Shown here: one piece after another, positions 41,454 to 50,603 of the stretch
Position numbering within the stretch: the first letter of the stretch is position 1
Layout of the letters: every line of letters starts with the position of its first letter
Made by a program: the position numbers and the translations under genes
Notes under the pieces: model-generated
Database searches by the model: none
Told to the model about the DNA's origin: nothing
The model's input: the letters and a program-made list of their open reading frames with translations, nothing else
NCBI RefSeq assembly: GCF_027568395.1
Contig: NZ_JANKZL010000006.1
Location: forward strand, 1-64,000
From: Aminobacter sp. HY435
GTDB taxonomy: Bacteria; Pseudomonadota; Alphaproteobacteria; Rhizobiales; Rhizobiaceae
Direction of reading: 5' to 3'
Length of the DNA stretch: 64,000 nucleotides

Positions 41454-41735
41454 CCGCGCGATGCCGGCCTTCAGCAGCGCAAGCACGCTGATGAAGACGA
41501 ACGCTCCGCCGAGCCCCCAGGCAACGGCAAGGTTGAGTTCGCGCAATGTAATGCCATAGCTGTTTGCGATCAGCACAGCTCCGAAGAACCCTGCCGTAAA
41601 CAAGATCATGTTGCCGATCGGGCCAAAGCCGTCGTCCTTCATGATGGCGTCGAGTGCTGCGCCAAAGAAGAACGCCATGACAGCGACGAACGCGACCGCC
41701 ATCATCAACCAGCCGGGGTCGAGATTCCACAACAT
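41439..41735 (-). CDS. Small three-helix membrane protein, unknown function
   Basis: I do not recognise the family with certainty. The 98-residue protein has three hydrophobic segments: MMAVAFVAVMAFFFGAALDA, GNMILFTAGFFGAVLIANSY, and WGLGGAFVFISVLALLKAGI. The spacing and the GFGPIGN loop resemble small GlsB/YeaQ-type membrane proteins. GAGGA six bases before the ATG at 41735 supports the start. It overlaps the end of gluQRS tail to tail. Confidence 0.7.
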   Translation of the reverse strand: MLWNLDPGWLMMAVAFVAVMAFFFGAALDAIMKDDGFGPIGNMILFTAGFFGAVLIANSYGITLRELNLAVAWGLGGAFVFISVLALLKAGIARLLQP

Positions 41736-41934
41736 CAGCAGTCCTCTCAGAGGCCGAAGTGCAGTTGTCTCCCGGCCGCATCCGGGACGTTGGGTTCCAG
41801 ATCGGATCGTCGGATCAGGCGGACTGAATCTATGGATCAATCGTTTCGTTTTGCTTGCCCGAATATTCGGCATTAGAGCGATCTCATTAAGTCCTCGCCG
41901 GGCAAGTCGCCCGACCATGCCCGTGGTGTCCTCA

Positions 41935-42825
41935 ATGACCTCTCCCAAGCGGCTGATCCCGGCCACCTTCGTGCTGCTGTGGGCGACCGGCTTCATCGGC
42001 GCACGCTACGCCATGCCATGGGCGGAACCCTTCACCTTCCTGGCCGTGCGCTTCGTATTGGCCTTCGTGATTCTCGGCGGCATCATCCTGGCGATCGGCG
42101 CGAAGCGCCTTGGGCCGCGCGCCGTCTTCCACGCTGTGCTGATCGGCATGATGCTGCACGGCGTTTACCTCGGCGGCGTCTTCTGGGCGATCCATCAGGG
42201 CCTGCCGGCTGGAATGTCGGCGCTGATCGCCGGACTGCAGCCGCTCGTCACTGCCGTATTGGCCGGCAAGCTGCTGGGCGAACAGATCCGCCCGCGCCAT
42301 TGGATCGGACTGGCTGTCGGGTTCGTCGGCGTCGTCACGGTCTTGTGGCCCAAGCTCGGTGCCATCGGCGGCGGCGTCACCTGGCAGACACTGACCGCTT
42401 CGCTCATCGCCATGGCCGGCATCAGCGCCGGCACCATCTGGCAGAAGCGCGCCGGCTCGACCGGCGATCTGGTGACCGGTACATTCTGGCAATATGTCGG
42501 CGCCGCGATCCTGATGACAATCGCCTCATTCGCCTTCGAAACGCGGCAGACAACGATCAACGGCGAGCTGATCTTCGCCATGGCCTGGCTGGTTCTGGTG
42601 CTGTCGATCGGCGCCATCTTCCTGCTGATGGTGATGATCCGCGACGGCGAAATGTCGAAAGTCGCGTCGCTGTTCTACCTGGTGCCGGCAGTAACCGCAG
42701 TCATCGCCTGGCTGCTGTTCGGTGAGCAACTGTCGACCATCCAGCTCGTCGGTATGGCGATCGCCACCTTGGGCGTGGGCCTGGCGACCGCTCAGCCAGG
42801 CACGCGGGCACGCGCTTCCAGGTAG
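41935..42825 (+). CDS. DMT family transporter (two EamA domains)
   Basis: A 296-residue membrane protein with ten hydrophobic segments in two EamA repeats; ATFVLLWATGFIGARYAMPW at the start and EQLSTIQLVGMAIATLGVGL at the end are typical. Such proteins export amino acids, purines or other metabolites. An alternative ATG at 41917 would add six residues; neither has a clear Shine-Dalgarno sequence. Its 3' end overlaps the convergent YihY gene by 34 bases. Confidence 0.87.
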   Translation: MTSPKRLIPATFVLLWATGFIGARYAMPWAEPFTFLAVRFVLAFVILGGIILAIGAKRLGPRAVFHAVLIGMMLHGVYLGGVFWAIHQGLPAGMSALIAGLQPLVTAVLAGKLLGEQIRPRHWIGLAVGFVGVVTVLWPKLGAIGGGVTWQTLTASLIAMAGISAGTIWQKRAGSTGDLVTGTFWQYVGAAILMTIASFAFETRQTTINGELIFAMAWLVLVLSIGAIFLLMVMIRDGEMSKVASLFYLVPAVTAVIAWLLFGEQLSTIQLVGMAIATLGVGLATAQPGTRARASR

Positions 42826-43643
42826 CGGCTGATCGCGGCGTTGAGTTCGCCGCCCAGGATGAAGATCGCCGAGATGATGTAGAGGAACACGATCGCGATC
42901 ATGATCGAGGCCAGTCCGGCATAGGTCGTCACGTAGGACGCGAAAGTATCGAGATAGGCAGCGAACACCGTAGACCCGATCAGCCAGGCGACAAGTGTGA
43001 AGATGATGCCCGGCACGATGCTGAGGAAGCGGCGCCGGCCGGCGGGCAACCACATATGCACCGCAACCAGGCCCAGGACGATGACCGCCGAGGCGACGGA
43101 GAATCGCCACACGGTGATGGTGCCCATATAGGGCTTGATCCATTCGAACCTGGCTTCAAGGATGCGCGCGATGATCGGCGCGAAGACCAGCAGCACCGAA
43201 ATGGCAACGAAGCTGACCGTGGCGATGAAAACGAAAATCAGGCTTTGGGTGCGCCGGAACCAGATCGTGCGCGTTTCGACGACGCGGTAGGCGCGGTTGA
43301 GCGAGGTGCGCAGCGCCTCGACGCCGTTTGAGGCGAAGTAGGCCGCAAGCACCACACCGTAGGTCAACAGGTCGGTTCGCTGTACCGTCAGCACGTTGAC
43401 CACCTCCCGGGCGATCGGGGCAGCGATCTGGTCGGGCCAGGTGTCGAACACCAGATGCACCGCCGTTTCGGCAAAAGCGTCAGCGCCGAGGAAGCTGGCC
43501 AGCGTGGTGGCGAAGATGAGGAACGGAAACAGCGCCATCAACGCCGAGATCGCGAGATGACTGGCCATTGCCCAGCCGTCGTCGTCATGGAAATGGCCGA
43601 CTGCGTCGAAGAGCACGCGCCGCACGGCGACGATCTTGCGCAT
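42792..43643 (-). CDS. YihY/BrkB family inner membrane protein
   Basis: The 283-residue protein has six transmembrane segments and the YihY signatures DDGWAMASHLAISALMALFP near the N-terminus and GGELNAAISRYLEAR near the C-terminus. The family was once annotated as ribonuclease BN, which is incorrect; its function remains open. The start at 43643 has GGAG five bases upstream; longer frames are unlikely. The next gene, the SDR at 43732, is divergent. Confidence 0.9.
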   Translation of the reverse strand: MRKIVAVRRVLFDAVGHFHDDDGWAMASHLAISALMALFPFLIFATTLASFLGADAFAETAVHLVFDTWPDQIAAPIAREVVNVLTVQRTDLLTYGVVLAAYFASNGVEALRTSLNRAYRVVETRTIWFRRTQSLIFVFIATVSFVAISVLLVFAPIIARILEARFEWIKPYMGTITVWRFSVASAVIVLGLVAVHMWLPAGRRRFLSIVPGIIFTLVAWLIGSTVFAAYLDTFASYVTTYAGLASIMIAIVFLYIISAIFILGGELNAAISRYLEARARVPG

Positions 43644-43731
43644 CAGCTCCAGTTTACCGCTCCATCCGATTGTTTCCAAGTCGCGAATATGGGAAGGGTT
43701 TGACCCAAATGGCAAGTCTTGGCGCAGTGAA

Positions 43732-44574
43732 GTGAGCTCAATCAAGGAGTTACGCACGATAATCGTCACCGGCGCATCGTCCGGCATCGGCGCCTATTGC
43801 GCGCGCGCGCTGAAGGCCGAGGGCTGGCGCGTCTTTGCCACGGCGCGCAAGCCCGACGATATCGCTGCGCTCGAGTCCGCCGGGATCGAGGCATTTTACC
43901 TCGACTATGCCGATCCGGTTTCGATTGAAACCCTGGTTGAGGCCGTGCTTGCGCGTACCGGCGGAAGCCTCGGCGCGCTGTTCAACAACGGCGCCCACGC
44001 CCAGGCTGGTGCTGTCGAGGACCTGCCGGTTGCGGCGTTGCGCGACCAGTTCGAGGCCAACTTCTTCGGCTGGCATGACCTGACGCGCCGCATCGTGCCC
44101 ATCATGCGGGCGCAGGGCCAGGGCCGCATCGTCAACTGTTCGTCGATCCTCGGGCTGACGCCGGTGCCATTCCGCGGCGCCTATGCCGCCTCCAAGCATG
44201 CGCTCGAAGGGCTGATGCTGTGCATGCGCCAGGAACTGGCGGGTTCGGGCGTGCATGTCTCGATGATCGAGCCCGGACCCGTGACCTCGAAGATCGCCAG
44301 CAATGGCCTGCCATGGTTCCAGCGCTACATCGACCGCGAGCATTCGGTGCATCACGAGGCCTATCGCGCCCAGATCGCCCGGCTGTCGGGCGGCGGCTCC
44401 AAATCGCGGCTGAAGCTGGGTCCGGACGCCGTGTATGCGGTATTGCGACACGCCCTGCTGTCGCCGCGCCCCCGTCCACATTATGTTGTGACGATTCCGG
44501 CGAGAATCGGCGTCACGCTGAAGCGGCTTCTTCCGGCCTCGCTGCTTTACAGGATACTGGCGCGTCAGGGCTGA
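43732..44574 (+). CDS. Short-chain dehydrogenase/reductase
   Basis: A 280-residue classical SDR: cofactor motif TGASSGIGAYCARALKAEGW, structural FNNGAHAQAG, catalytic Ser in VNCSSILGL and YAASK (Tyr and Lys). Arg after the second strand (FATARKPDD) suggests NADPH use. Substrate unknown. No ATG fits: the best family N-terminus would start near RTIIVTG, where AAGGAG is followed by TTACGCACG without a normal start codon. I therefore use a GTG at 43732, with a weak ribosome-binding site. Confidence 0.85.
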   Translation: MSSIKELRTIIVTGASSGIGAYCARALKAEGWRVFATARKPDDIAALESAGIEAFYLDYADPVSIETLVEAVLARTGGSLGALFNNGAHAQAGAVEDLPVAALRDQFEANFFGWHDLTRRIVPIMRAQGQGRIVNCSSILGLTPVPFRGAYAASKHALEGLMLCMRQELAGSGVHVSMIEPGPVTSKIASNGLPWFQRYIDREHSVHHEAYRAQIARLSGGGSKSRLKLGPDAVYAVLRHALLSPRPRPHYVVTIPARIGVTLKRLLPASLLYRILARQG

Positions 44575-44607
44575 GACCGGCGACGGCCAACAGGACAGGA
44601 AACTTGC

Positions 44608-44799
44608 ATGGCATCCGTGTTCAACATCATCGCCGTCCTCTTCATGGTCGCCGTCGTGATCGTGCTGATCCGCGGCCTGATCAACATGTTGCGCGGCGGC
44701 TCGGGCAGCACCTCGAACAAGCTGATGCAGGCGCGCGTGCTGCTCCAGGCCATCGCGCTGGTATTCATCGTACTGACTCTCTATTTCACGCACCGCTGA
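44608..44799 (+). CDS. Twin transmembrane protein (HIG1 domain-like)
   Basis: A 63-residue protein with two hydrophobic helices (FNIIAVLFMVAVVIVLIRGL; VLLQAIALVFIVLTLYF) joined by a loop with RGGSGSTSNKLMQARV, the HIG1-type hairpin. Mitochondrial HIG1 proteins stabilise respiratory supercomplexes, and alphaproteobacterial relatives are often just annotated as twin transmembrane protein. It lies 12 bases before the adenosyltransferase gene and is likely co-transcribed with it. Confidence 0.85.
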   Translation: MASVFNIIAVLFMVAVVIVLIRGLINMLRGGSGSTSNKLMQARVLLQAIALVFIVLTLYFTHR

Positions 44800-44811
44800 G
44801 CAGGTATCGGC

Positions 44812-45393
44812 ATGGTCAAGCTCAACAAGATCTACACCCGCACCGGCGACGACGGCACGACGGGGCTTGGCAGCGGCGAACGCCGCCTGAAGTCCGACCT
44901 TCGCGTCGAGGCCTATGGCGCCGTCGACGAGGCCAACGCCTGCATCGGCATGGCGCGCGTGCATACCGCTGCCGAGAACCCCGACATCGATGCGATGCTC
45001 AACCGCATCCAGAACGACATGTTCGACCTCGGCGCCGATCTCTCCACGCCCGACACCGGCAAGGACCTTGGCTACGAGCCGCTGCGCATCGTGGCTTCGC
45101 AGACGGCGCGCATCGAAGCCGATATCGATCTTCTGAACGCCAATCTGGCGCCGCTGCGCTCGTTTGTGCTGAACGGCGGCTCACCTGCGGCGGCGGCGCT
45201 TCATCTTGCCCGTACCGTGGCGCGGCGCGCCGAGCGGGTCATGGTAGCGCTCAGCCAGGACCCGGCAGAGCATGTCAACCGCGAGGGCATCCGCTACATC
45301 AACCGCGTGTCCGACCTGCTGTTCGTTGCTGCCCGCGTCGTCAATGACAACGGAAAAGCCGATGTGTTATGGGTGCCGGGTAAGAATCGATAA
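44812..45393 (+). CDS. Cob(I)alamin adenosyltransferase, PduO type
   Basis: A 193-residue enzyme opening with KIYTRTGDDGTTGLGSGERR, the ATP-binding signature of PduO-type adenosyltransferases, and containing RTVARRAERVMVALSQDPAE near the C-terminus. It makes adenosylcobalamin from cob(I)alamin and ATP. No B12-dependent enzyme or B12 riboswitch is in this window. The tight spacing after the HIG1-like gene and before the rhomboid gene suggests a small operon. Confidence 0.94.
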   Translation: MVKLNKIYTRTGDDGTTGLGSGERRLKSDLRVEAYGAVDEANACIGMARVHTAAENPDIDAMLNRIQNDMFDLGADLSTPDTGKDLGYEPLRIVASQTARIEADIDLLNANLAPLRSFVLNGGSPAAAALHLARTVARRAERVMVALSQDPAEHVNREGIRYINRVSDLLFVAARVVNDNGKADVLWVPGKNR

Positions 45394-45428
45394 CCGACAA
45401 TTGCGCCAGGAGGGCGGAAGCGAGCCGC

Positions 45429-46220
45429 ATGTTCATTCCGCTCTACGATTCGAACCATCTGCGCCACATCAGGCTTCAATACGTCACCTTCGGCCTGATC
45501 GCCTTCAACGTCATCGCCTATTTCGTCACCACGCTCGGCACCGAAGAGTTCATGACGGCCGCGGTGCTCGGCCTAGGCTACATTCCCTCCGTCGTCCATG
45601 ATACCGCCGAGCTGTCGCCGGACCTGGTCATCATCCCGGAGCAACTGAGCTACGTCACCTATTCCTTCCTGCACGGCGATATCTTCCACCTTCTCGGCAA
45701 CATGCTGTTCTTGTGGGTGTTCGGCGACAACGTCGAAGACGCGCTCGGCCATTTCCGCTTCCTGATCTTCTATCTGCTGTGCGCGGTGGCCGGCGCCTAT
45801 CTGCATGGCTGGATCATCCCCGACTCCGAGACCCCGCTGATCGGCGCGTCCGGCGCCATAGCCGGTGTGGTCGTCGCGTATCTGATCCTTTACCCACGCG
45901 TGAAGGTATGGGTGCTGGCTTTCGCCCGAATCCCGCTGCGCATCCCGGCCTGGATTCCATTGATACTGTGGGTCGTCTTCCAGTTCGGCATGATAGCCAT
46001 CGGTGGCGACGACGAAGTCAGCTGGGCGGCCCATGTCGGCGGCATCATCGCGGGGGCGATCCTGGTGGTGCTGCTGCGCAGCCGCGACGTTCCGCTGTTT
46101 GCCGAAGCCGAGCAGACAGCGGCAGCGCCAAAACAGGCGGAGGAGCCCGTCGCGCCGGGGCCTCAACCACAGCCACCGACTGCCCCTCAGGCCGCCCCGC
46201 GCTGGGGCCGGCAAAGGTAA
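45429..46220 (+). CDS. Rhomboid family intramembrane serine protease
   Basis: A 263-residue membrane protein. The catalytic serine is in GASGAIAGVV near residue 140 and the histidine in AAHVGGIIAGAI near 200. HGDIFHLLGNMLFLWVFGDN is the conserved segment with the Asn-containing helix. It cleaves transmembrane substrates within the lipid bilayer. The C-terminal 50 residues are a Pro/Ala/Gln-rich tail. It is read 35 bases after the adenosyltransferase. Confidence 0.9.
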   Translation: MFIPLYDSNHLRHIRLQYVTFGLIAFNVIAYFVTTLGTEEFMTAAVLGLGYIPSVVHDTAELSPDLVIIPEQLSYVTYSFLHGDIFHLLGNMLFLWVFGDNVEDALGHFRFLIFYLLCAVAGAYLHGWIIPDSETPLIGASGAIAGVVVAYLILYPRVKVWVLAFARIPLRIPAWIPLILWVVFQFGMIAIGGDDEVSWAAHVGGIIAGAILVVLLRSRDVPLFAEAEQTAAAPKQAEEPVAPGPQPQPPTAPQAAPRWGRQR

Positions 46221-46438
46221 AGAGCAAAGCGGGTTTTCAAACGATTTGACGTCCAAACGGATATTGACAGCCGACTTCGCCCACAACTACGGTCCGCGCG
46301 CTTGCGGCAGCCCTCCCGCTACCAAAAGCACGAGATCAAGTCTGTTTTTCCGCTCAGTATGTCGGCAATCGACAATTGCGCGGCCCCAAGCGCTGCTATA
46401 GCGCGCACAATATCGCTGTTCAGAGAGGTACCAAGCCG

Positions 46439-47188
46439 ATGAAAGTTCTCGTCCCGGTGAAGCGGGTTGTCGATGCGAACGTGAAGGTGCGCGTGAAGAG
46501 CGACGGTTCGGGCGTTGAGCTCGCCAATGTGAAGATGGCGATGAACCCGTTCGACGAGATCGCCGTCGAAGAGGCGATCCGGCTCAAGGAAGCCGGCAAG
46601 GTCGAGGAGATCGTCGTCGTCTCGATCGGAGCTGCCCAGGCCCAGGAAACGCTGCGCACGGCGCTCGCCATGGGCGCCGACCGCGCCATCCTCGTCAAGG
46701 TCGACGAAGCCGTCGAGCCGCTCGGCGTCGCCAAGGTGCTGAAGGGCGTGGTCGAGGCTGAACAGCCGGGCCTGGTGCTGCTCGGCAAGCAGGCGATCGA
46801 CGACGATTCGAACCAGACCGGCCAGATGCTGGCGGCGCTGCTGGGCTGGGCCCAGGGCACGTTTGCCTCGAGGATCGAACTCGCCGGCGATCGTGCCAAG
46901 GTGACGCGCGAAGTTGACGGCGGCCTGCAGACCGTCGACCTCAAGATGCCTGCCATCGTGACGGTCGACCTGCGCCTCAACCAGCCGCGCTACGCCTCGC
47001 TGCCCAACATCATGAAGGCCAAGAAGAAGCCGCTCGACGAAAAGACCGCGGCAGATTTCGGCGCCGACGTCACACCGCGCCTCAAGGTCATCAAGACCGA
47101 GGAGCCGGGTGGCCGCAAGGCTGGCGTCAAGGTCAAGTCTGTCGCCGAGCTTGTCGACAAGCTGAAGAACGAAGCCGGCGTGCTCTAG
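46439..47188 (+). CDS. etfB: Electron transfer flavoprotein beta subunit
   Basis: A 249-residue protein beginning [20 protein letters not shown] and containing [20 protein letters not shown] and [20 protein letters not shown], the AMP-binding signature of EtfB. With EtfA it accepts electrons from acyl-CoA dehydrogenases and passes them to ETF-quinone oxidoreductase. It is followed by etfA 24 bases on. A GAGAGG precedes the ATG. Confidence 0.97.
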   Translation: MKVLVPVKRVVDANVKVRVKSDGSGVELANVKMAMNPFDEIAVEEAIRLKEAGKVEEIVVVSIGAAQAQETLRTALAMGADRAILVKVDEAVEPLGVAKVLKGVVEAEQPGLVLLGKQAIDDDSNQTGQMLAALLGWAQGTFASRIELAGDRAKVTREVDGGLQTVDLKMPAIVTVDLRLNQPRYASLPNIMKAKKKPLDEKTAADFGADVTPRLKVIKTEEPGGRKAGVKVKSVAELVDKLKNEAGVL

Positions 47189-47212
47189 GCGAAGCGGAAA
47201 GGGATCAAAAAC

Positions 47213-48142
47213 ATGGCAATTCTCCTCATCGCCGAACACGACAACGCTTCGCTCTCCGACCAGACCGCCAAGGCGCTGTCGGCGGCGCTCAAGATCGGCT
47301 CCGACATCGACGTGCTGGTTGCCGGCAAGGGTGCTGCGGCTGCCGCCGATGCGGCCGCCAAGCTCAAGGGCGTGCGCAAGGTTCTGCTCGCCGAGGCCGA
47401 CGAGCTGGCCGAGCGCCTGGCCGAGCCGACCGCGGCTCTCATTGTCGGCCTCGCCGGCAACTACGATGCCATCGTCGCTGCCGCGACCTCGACCGGCAAG
47501 AACGTCGCCCCGCGCGTCGCAGCCCTCCTCGACGTCGCCCAGGTGTCGGAAATCATCGAGGTGATCTCGGCCGACACCTTCAAGCGGCCGATCTACGCCG
47601 GCAACGCCATCCAGACGGTGCAGGCGACCGACGCCAAGAAGGTCATCACCGTCCGCACCGCTTCCTTCCAGGCGGCACCTGAAGGCGGTTCGGCCGCCGT
47701 CGAGACTGTCTCGGCTGCCGCCAACCCGGGCCTGTCGACCTTCGTCGAAAACAAGCTGTCGGAGAGCGACCGTCCGGAGCTGACCTCGGCCAAGATCATC
47801 ATCTCGGGCGGCCGGGCGCTGGGTTCCGCCGAGAAGTTCCAGGAAGTCATCCTGCCGGTCGCCGACAAGCTCGGCGCCGCTGTCGGCGCCTCGCGCGCCG
47901 CGGTCGACGCCGGCTACGCCCCCAACGACTGGCAGGTCGGCCAGACCGGCAAGGTCGTGGCGCCGGATCTCTACATCGCCTGCGGCATTTCGGGCGCCAT
48001 CCAGCACCTCGCCGGCATGAAGGACTCCAAGGTCATCGTCGCCATCAACAAGGACGAAGAGGCGCCGATCTTCCAGGTCGCCGACTACGGCATCGTCGGC
48101 GACCTCTTCACCGTCCTGCCGGAACTCGAAAAGGCGCTTTGA
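47213..48142 (+). CDS. etfA: Electron transfer flavoprotein alpha subunit
   Basis: A 309-residue protein with the FAD-binding C-terminal domain: [40 protein letters not shown], and [20 protein letters not shown] are textbook EtfA signatures. It binds FAD and forms the heterodimer with EtfB. A strong hairpin terminator follows, and the 3-hydroxyacyl-CoA dehydrogenase gene begins 108 bases on. Confidence 0.98.
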   Translation: MAILLIAEHDNASLSDQTAKALSAALKIGSDIDVLVAGKGAAAAADAAAKLKGVRKVLLAEADELAERLAEPTAALIVGLAGNYDAIVAAATSTGKNVAPRVAALLDVAQVSEIIEVISADTFKRPIYAGNAIQTVQATDAKKVITVRTASFQAAPEGGSAAVETVSAAANPGLSTFVENKLSESDRPELTSAKIIISGGRALGSAEKFQEVILPVADKLGAAVGASRAAVDAGYAPNDWQVGQTGKVVAPDLYIACGISGAIQHLAGMKDSKVIVAINKDEEAPIFQVADYGIVGDLFTVLPELEKAL

Positions 48143-48170
48143 CGCCTTGCCGGGTGAGGTATTAAATGTG

Positions 48171-48208
48171 ATGGCCGGGGTAGACGAACGCTACCCCGGC
48201 CATTTAGT
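48171..48208 (+). terminator. Terminator behind etfBA
   Basis: A 13-bp perfect stem (48171-48183 with 48191-48203; arms ATGGCCGGGGTAG and its complement) with a 7-base loop is followed by TTTAGTTT. It lies about 30 bases after the etfA stop. The tail is a weak T-run, so termination may be partial and allow read-through into the dehydrogenase gene. Confidence 0.8.
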
Positions 48209-48250
48209 TTGCATTGCACAAATTCATAAAAAGACGACGGGATAGGTGTG

Positions 48251-49132
48251 ATGACGGGTAAGATCGAGACGGTCGGCATTGTTGGTGCGGGCCAGATGGG
48301 CGGCGGGATCGCATATGTTTCGGCGCTGGCCGGATATAATGTGCTGATCTACGACATCTCTCCCGAGCGCATCGAAAAGGGCATCGCCACCATCAACGGC
48401 AACCTGGCCCGCCACGTCGCCTCGGGCAAGCTCGACGACCAGGCGCGCAAGGACGCCATGGCGCGCATTTCCTCAGCACCGGCAATGGCTGATCTCGCCA
48501 GCGCGGACCTGGTCATCGAGGCGGCAACCGAAGACGAGACGATCAAGCGCAAGATCTACGCGCAGCTCTGTCCGCTGCTCAATCCGGAGGCTGTCCTCGC
48601 CACCAACACGTCGTCGATCTCGATCACCCGCCTTGCGGCTCAGACCGATCGTCCGGAACGCTTCATCGGCATCCACTTCATGAACCCGGTTCCGGTGATG
48701 AAACTGGTCGAGCTGGTGCGCGGCATCGCCACCGAGGACAAGACCTTCGAGGCGGCCAAGGAATTTGTCCGCAACCTCGACAAGACGGTCACCGTCTCCG
48801 AAGACTTCCCCGCCTTCATCGTCAACCGCATCCTTTTGCCGATGATCAACGAGGCGATCTATACGCTCTACGAAGGCGTCGGCACCGTTGAAGCCATCGA
48901 CACCGCGATGAAGCTCGGCGCCAACCACCCGATGGGACCGCTGCAGCTGGCCGATTTCATCGGCCTCGACACCTGCCTGTCGATCATGCAGGTGCTGCAT
49001 GACGGCCTGTCGGATTCGAAGTATCGCCCCTGCCCGCTGCTGGTGAAGTATGTCGAAGCTGGCTGGCTCGGCCGCAAGACCGGCCGCGGCTTCTACGACT
49101 ATCGCGGCGAGCACCCGGTTCCGACGCGCTAG
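48251..49132 (+). CDS. 3-hydroxybutyryl-CoA dehydrogenase
   Basis: A 293-residue enzyme with the NAD-binding motif [20 protein letters not shown] at the N-terminus, the catalytic stretch [20 protein letters not shown] near residue 140 (His of the dyad), and the C-terminal dimerisation domain ([20 protein letters not shown]). It interconverts acetoacetyl-CoA and 3-hydroxybutyryl-CoA in butanoate/PHB metabolism. A GTG directly precedes the ATG; the ATG at 48251 is chosen. The location behind etfBA is conserved in many alphaproteobacteria. Confidence 0.94.
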   Translation: MTGKIETVGIVGAGQMGGGIAYVSALAGYNVLIYDISPERIEKGIATINGNLARHVASGKLDDQARKDAMARISSAPAMADLASADLVIEAATEDETIKRKIYAQLCPLLNPEAVLATNTSSISITRLAAQTDRPERFIGIHFMNPVPVMKLVELVRGIATEDKTFEAAKEFVRNLDKTVTVSEDFPAFIVNRILLPMINEAIYTLYEGVGTVEAIDTAMKLGANHPMGPLQLADFIGLDTCLSIMQVLHDGLSDSKYRPCPLLVKYVEAGWLGRKTGRGFYDYRGEHPVPTR

Positions 49133-49219
49133 CAGCCGTCAGTTCAAAAGGTTGGGCGCATGCCAGCCCGGTGTCGACTCCGGCTGTGGCTCGTGCCGCC
49201 GGGCTGGAAAGGTGCCTCG

Positions 49220-49390
49220 GCCACCGAGGGCGGATGCGCGCGGCGATGTCGGCGGCGTTGACCGGTGATGTTCCAGGCAGGAAGACGGCGAGCTGGATCG
49301 CCGCAACGATCATGCGCAGCGCCTCGTCGCCCTCGTCGTGGCCGAAGCGGGTCTTAAAATTCGAGCGATCCGGCTTAAGGAGTGCTGTTG
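49220..49390 (-). pseudogene. Possible remnant of a GGDEF (diguanylate cyclase) domain
   Basis: On the minus strand, from about 49385 leftward, the translation contains NFKTRFGHDEGDEALR, close to the conserved FK-(x)-ND-x-FGHDxGDExLR stretch at the start of GGDEF domains. The expected Asn-Asp pair is missing, and the frame degenerates after ADIAARI, where the GGDEF loop should follow. No start codon or rest of the domain is present, and a repeat element lies at the upstream side. I read this as a decayed fragment, with moderate confidence. Confidence 0.4.
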
Positions 49391-49395
49391 GGCGG

Positions 49396-49516
49396 TCGTG
49401 CGTCCTTCGACAGGCTCAGGATGAGGAGCGTGGGTGCCGGCAGCTACCCTGAAGGCTCAGTTCGAGGCAGCGTCAGCGCCAACGTCCTCATCCTGAGCCT
49501 GTCGAAGGACGCACGA
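49396..49516. repeat. Inverted repeat element with 32-bp perfect arms (copy 1)
   Basis: Arms at 49396-49427 and 49485-49516 are perfect complements around a 57-base spacer. The arm core GCGTCCTTCGACAGGCTCAG is nearly the same as in the element at 58111. The element lies between the 3-hydroxybutyryl-CoA dehydrogenase gene and ugpC, just after a GGDEF-like remnant, and outside all coding frames. It resembles a widespread alphaproteobacterial intergenic repeat. Confidence 0.9.
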
Positions 49517-49556
49517 CAGAGCAATTGCACCAGCGAAGCGCGCCACCCTCGCCAGC

Positions 49557-50603
49557 CTAGACCCTCTTCCCGTCGCTGCCGAAGAAATGCAGCTTTTCGC
49601 GCCTCGCAAAGATCGGCAGCTGGTCCCCGGCCTGCACTTCCGTGCGACCAGCCACGCGCACGACGATCTTGCCGCCGCCGGCCTGGCAGTAGAGGAAACT
49701 CTCGGCGCCCACCGGTTCGACGCCTTCGATATTGGCCATCAGCCGGAGGCCGTCATTCGAGGTGGCGCCGTCCACCCCCACCTCGCAATCCTCCGGCCTG
49801 AAGCCGATCGTCGTGGCATTGCCGGCCACCGCAGGAAGCGTGATGGCGCCTTCGAGCTGGCCGCCGCGCAGCGGCAAGAGATTCATCGGCGGCGCGCCGA
49901 TGAAGGAGGCGACGAAGGTCGAGGCCGGCTTCTCGTAGATGTCGAGCGGCGCGCCTAGCTGCTCGACCAGGCCGGCGTTCATCACCACCAGGACGTCGGC
50001 CAGCGTCATTGCCTCGAGCTGGTCATGGGTGACATAGACCGAGGTGACGCCGAGCTTGCGCTGCAGGCTCTTGATCTCGACCCGCATCTGGCCGCGCAGC
50101 TTGGCGTCGAGGTTGGAGAGCGGCTCGTCGAACAGGAAGACCTTGGGGTTGCGCACGATGGCGCGGCCCATGGCGACGCGCTGGCGCTGGCCGCCCGACA
50201 GTTCGCGCGGGCGGCGTTCGAGCAAGTGATCGAGTTCCAGCGTCTGGGCTGTGGCGCGCACCCGCCTGTCGATTTCCTCCTTGGGCGTGCCGCGGTTGCG
50301 CAGGCCATAGGCCATATTGTCGTAGACCTTCATATGCGGATAGAGCGCATAGTTCTGGAACACCATGGCAATGTCGCGTTCGGTCGGGCCGATGGCGTTG
50401 ACCACCTTGCCGTCGATCGAGCAAGTGCCGGCCGAGATGGTTTCGAGGCCTGCTACCATGCGTAACAGCGTGGACTTGCCGCAGCCCGACGGCCCGACGA
50501 GCACGCACAGTGCCTTGTCCGGGATGGCGATCGACACGCCCTTCACCGCTTCGACGCCGCCCGGATAGACCTTGCGTACGTCCTTGAGATCGACGGTTGC
50601 CAT
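49557..50603 (-). CDS. ugpC: sn-glycerol-3-phosphate ABC transporter ATP-binding protein UgpC
   Basis: A 348-residue ABC ATPase with Walker [15 protein letters not shown] at about residue 36, signature [19 protein letters not shown], Walker [16 protein letters not shown], and a C-terminal TOBE domain as in the MalK/UgpC group. It powers the uptake of glycerol-3-phosphate. The four genes ugpB-ugpA-ugpE-ugpC run leftward; the ATG of ugpC overlaps the ugpE stop by one base. It is the last gene of the operon. Confidence 0.94.
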   Translation of the reverse strand: MATVDLKDVRKVYPGGVEAVKGVSIAIPDKALCVLVGPSGCGKSTLLRMVAGLETISAGTCSIDGKVVNAIGPTERDIAMVFQNYALYPHMKVYDNMAYGLRNRGTPKEEIDRRVRATAQTLELDHLLERRPRELSGGQRQRVAMGRAIVRNPKVFLFDEPLSNLDAKLRGQMRVEIKSLQRKLGVTSVYVTHDQLEAMTLADVLVVMNAGLVEQLGAPLDIYEKPASTFVASFIGAPPMNLLPLRGGQLEGAITLPAVAGNATTIGFRPEDCEVGVDGATSNDGLRLMANIEGVEPVGAESFLYCQAGGGKIVVRVAGRTEVQAGDQLPIFARREKLHFFGSDGKRV

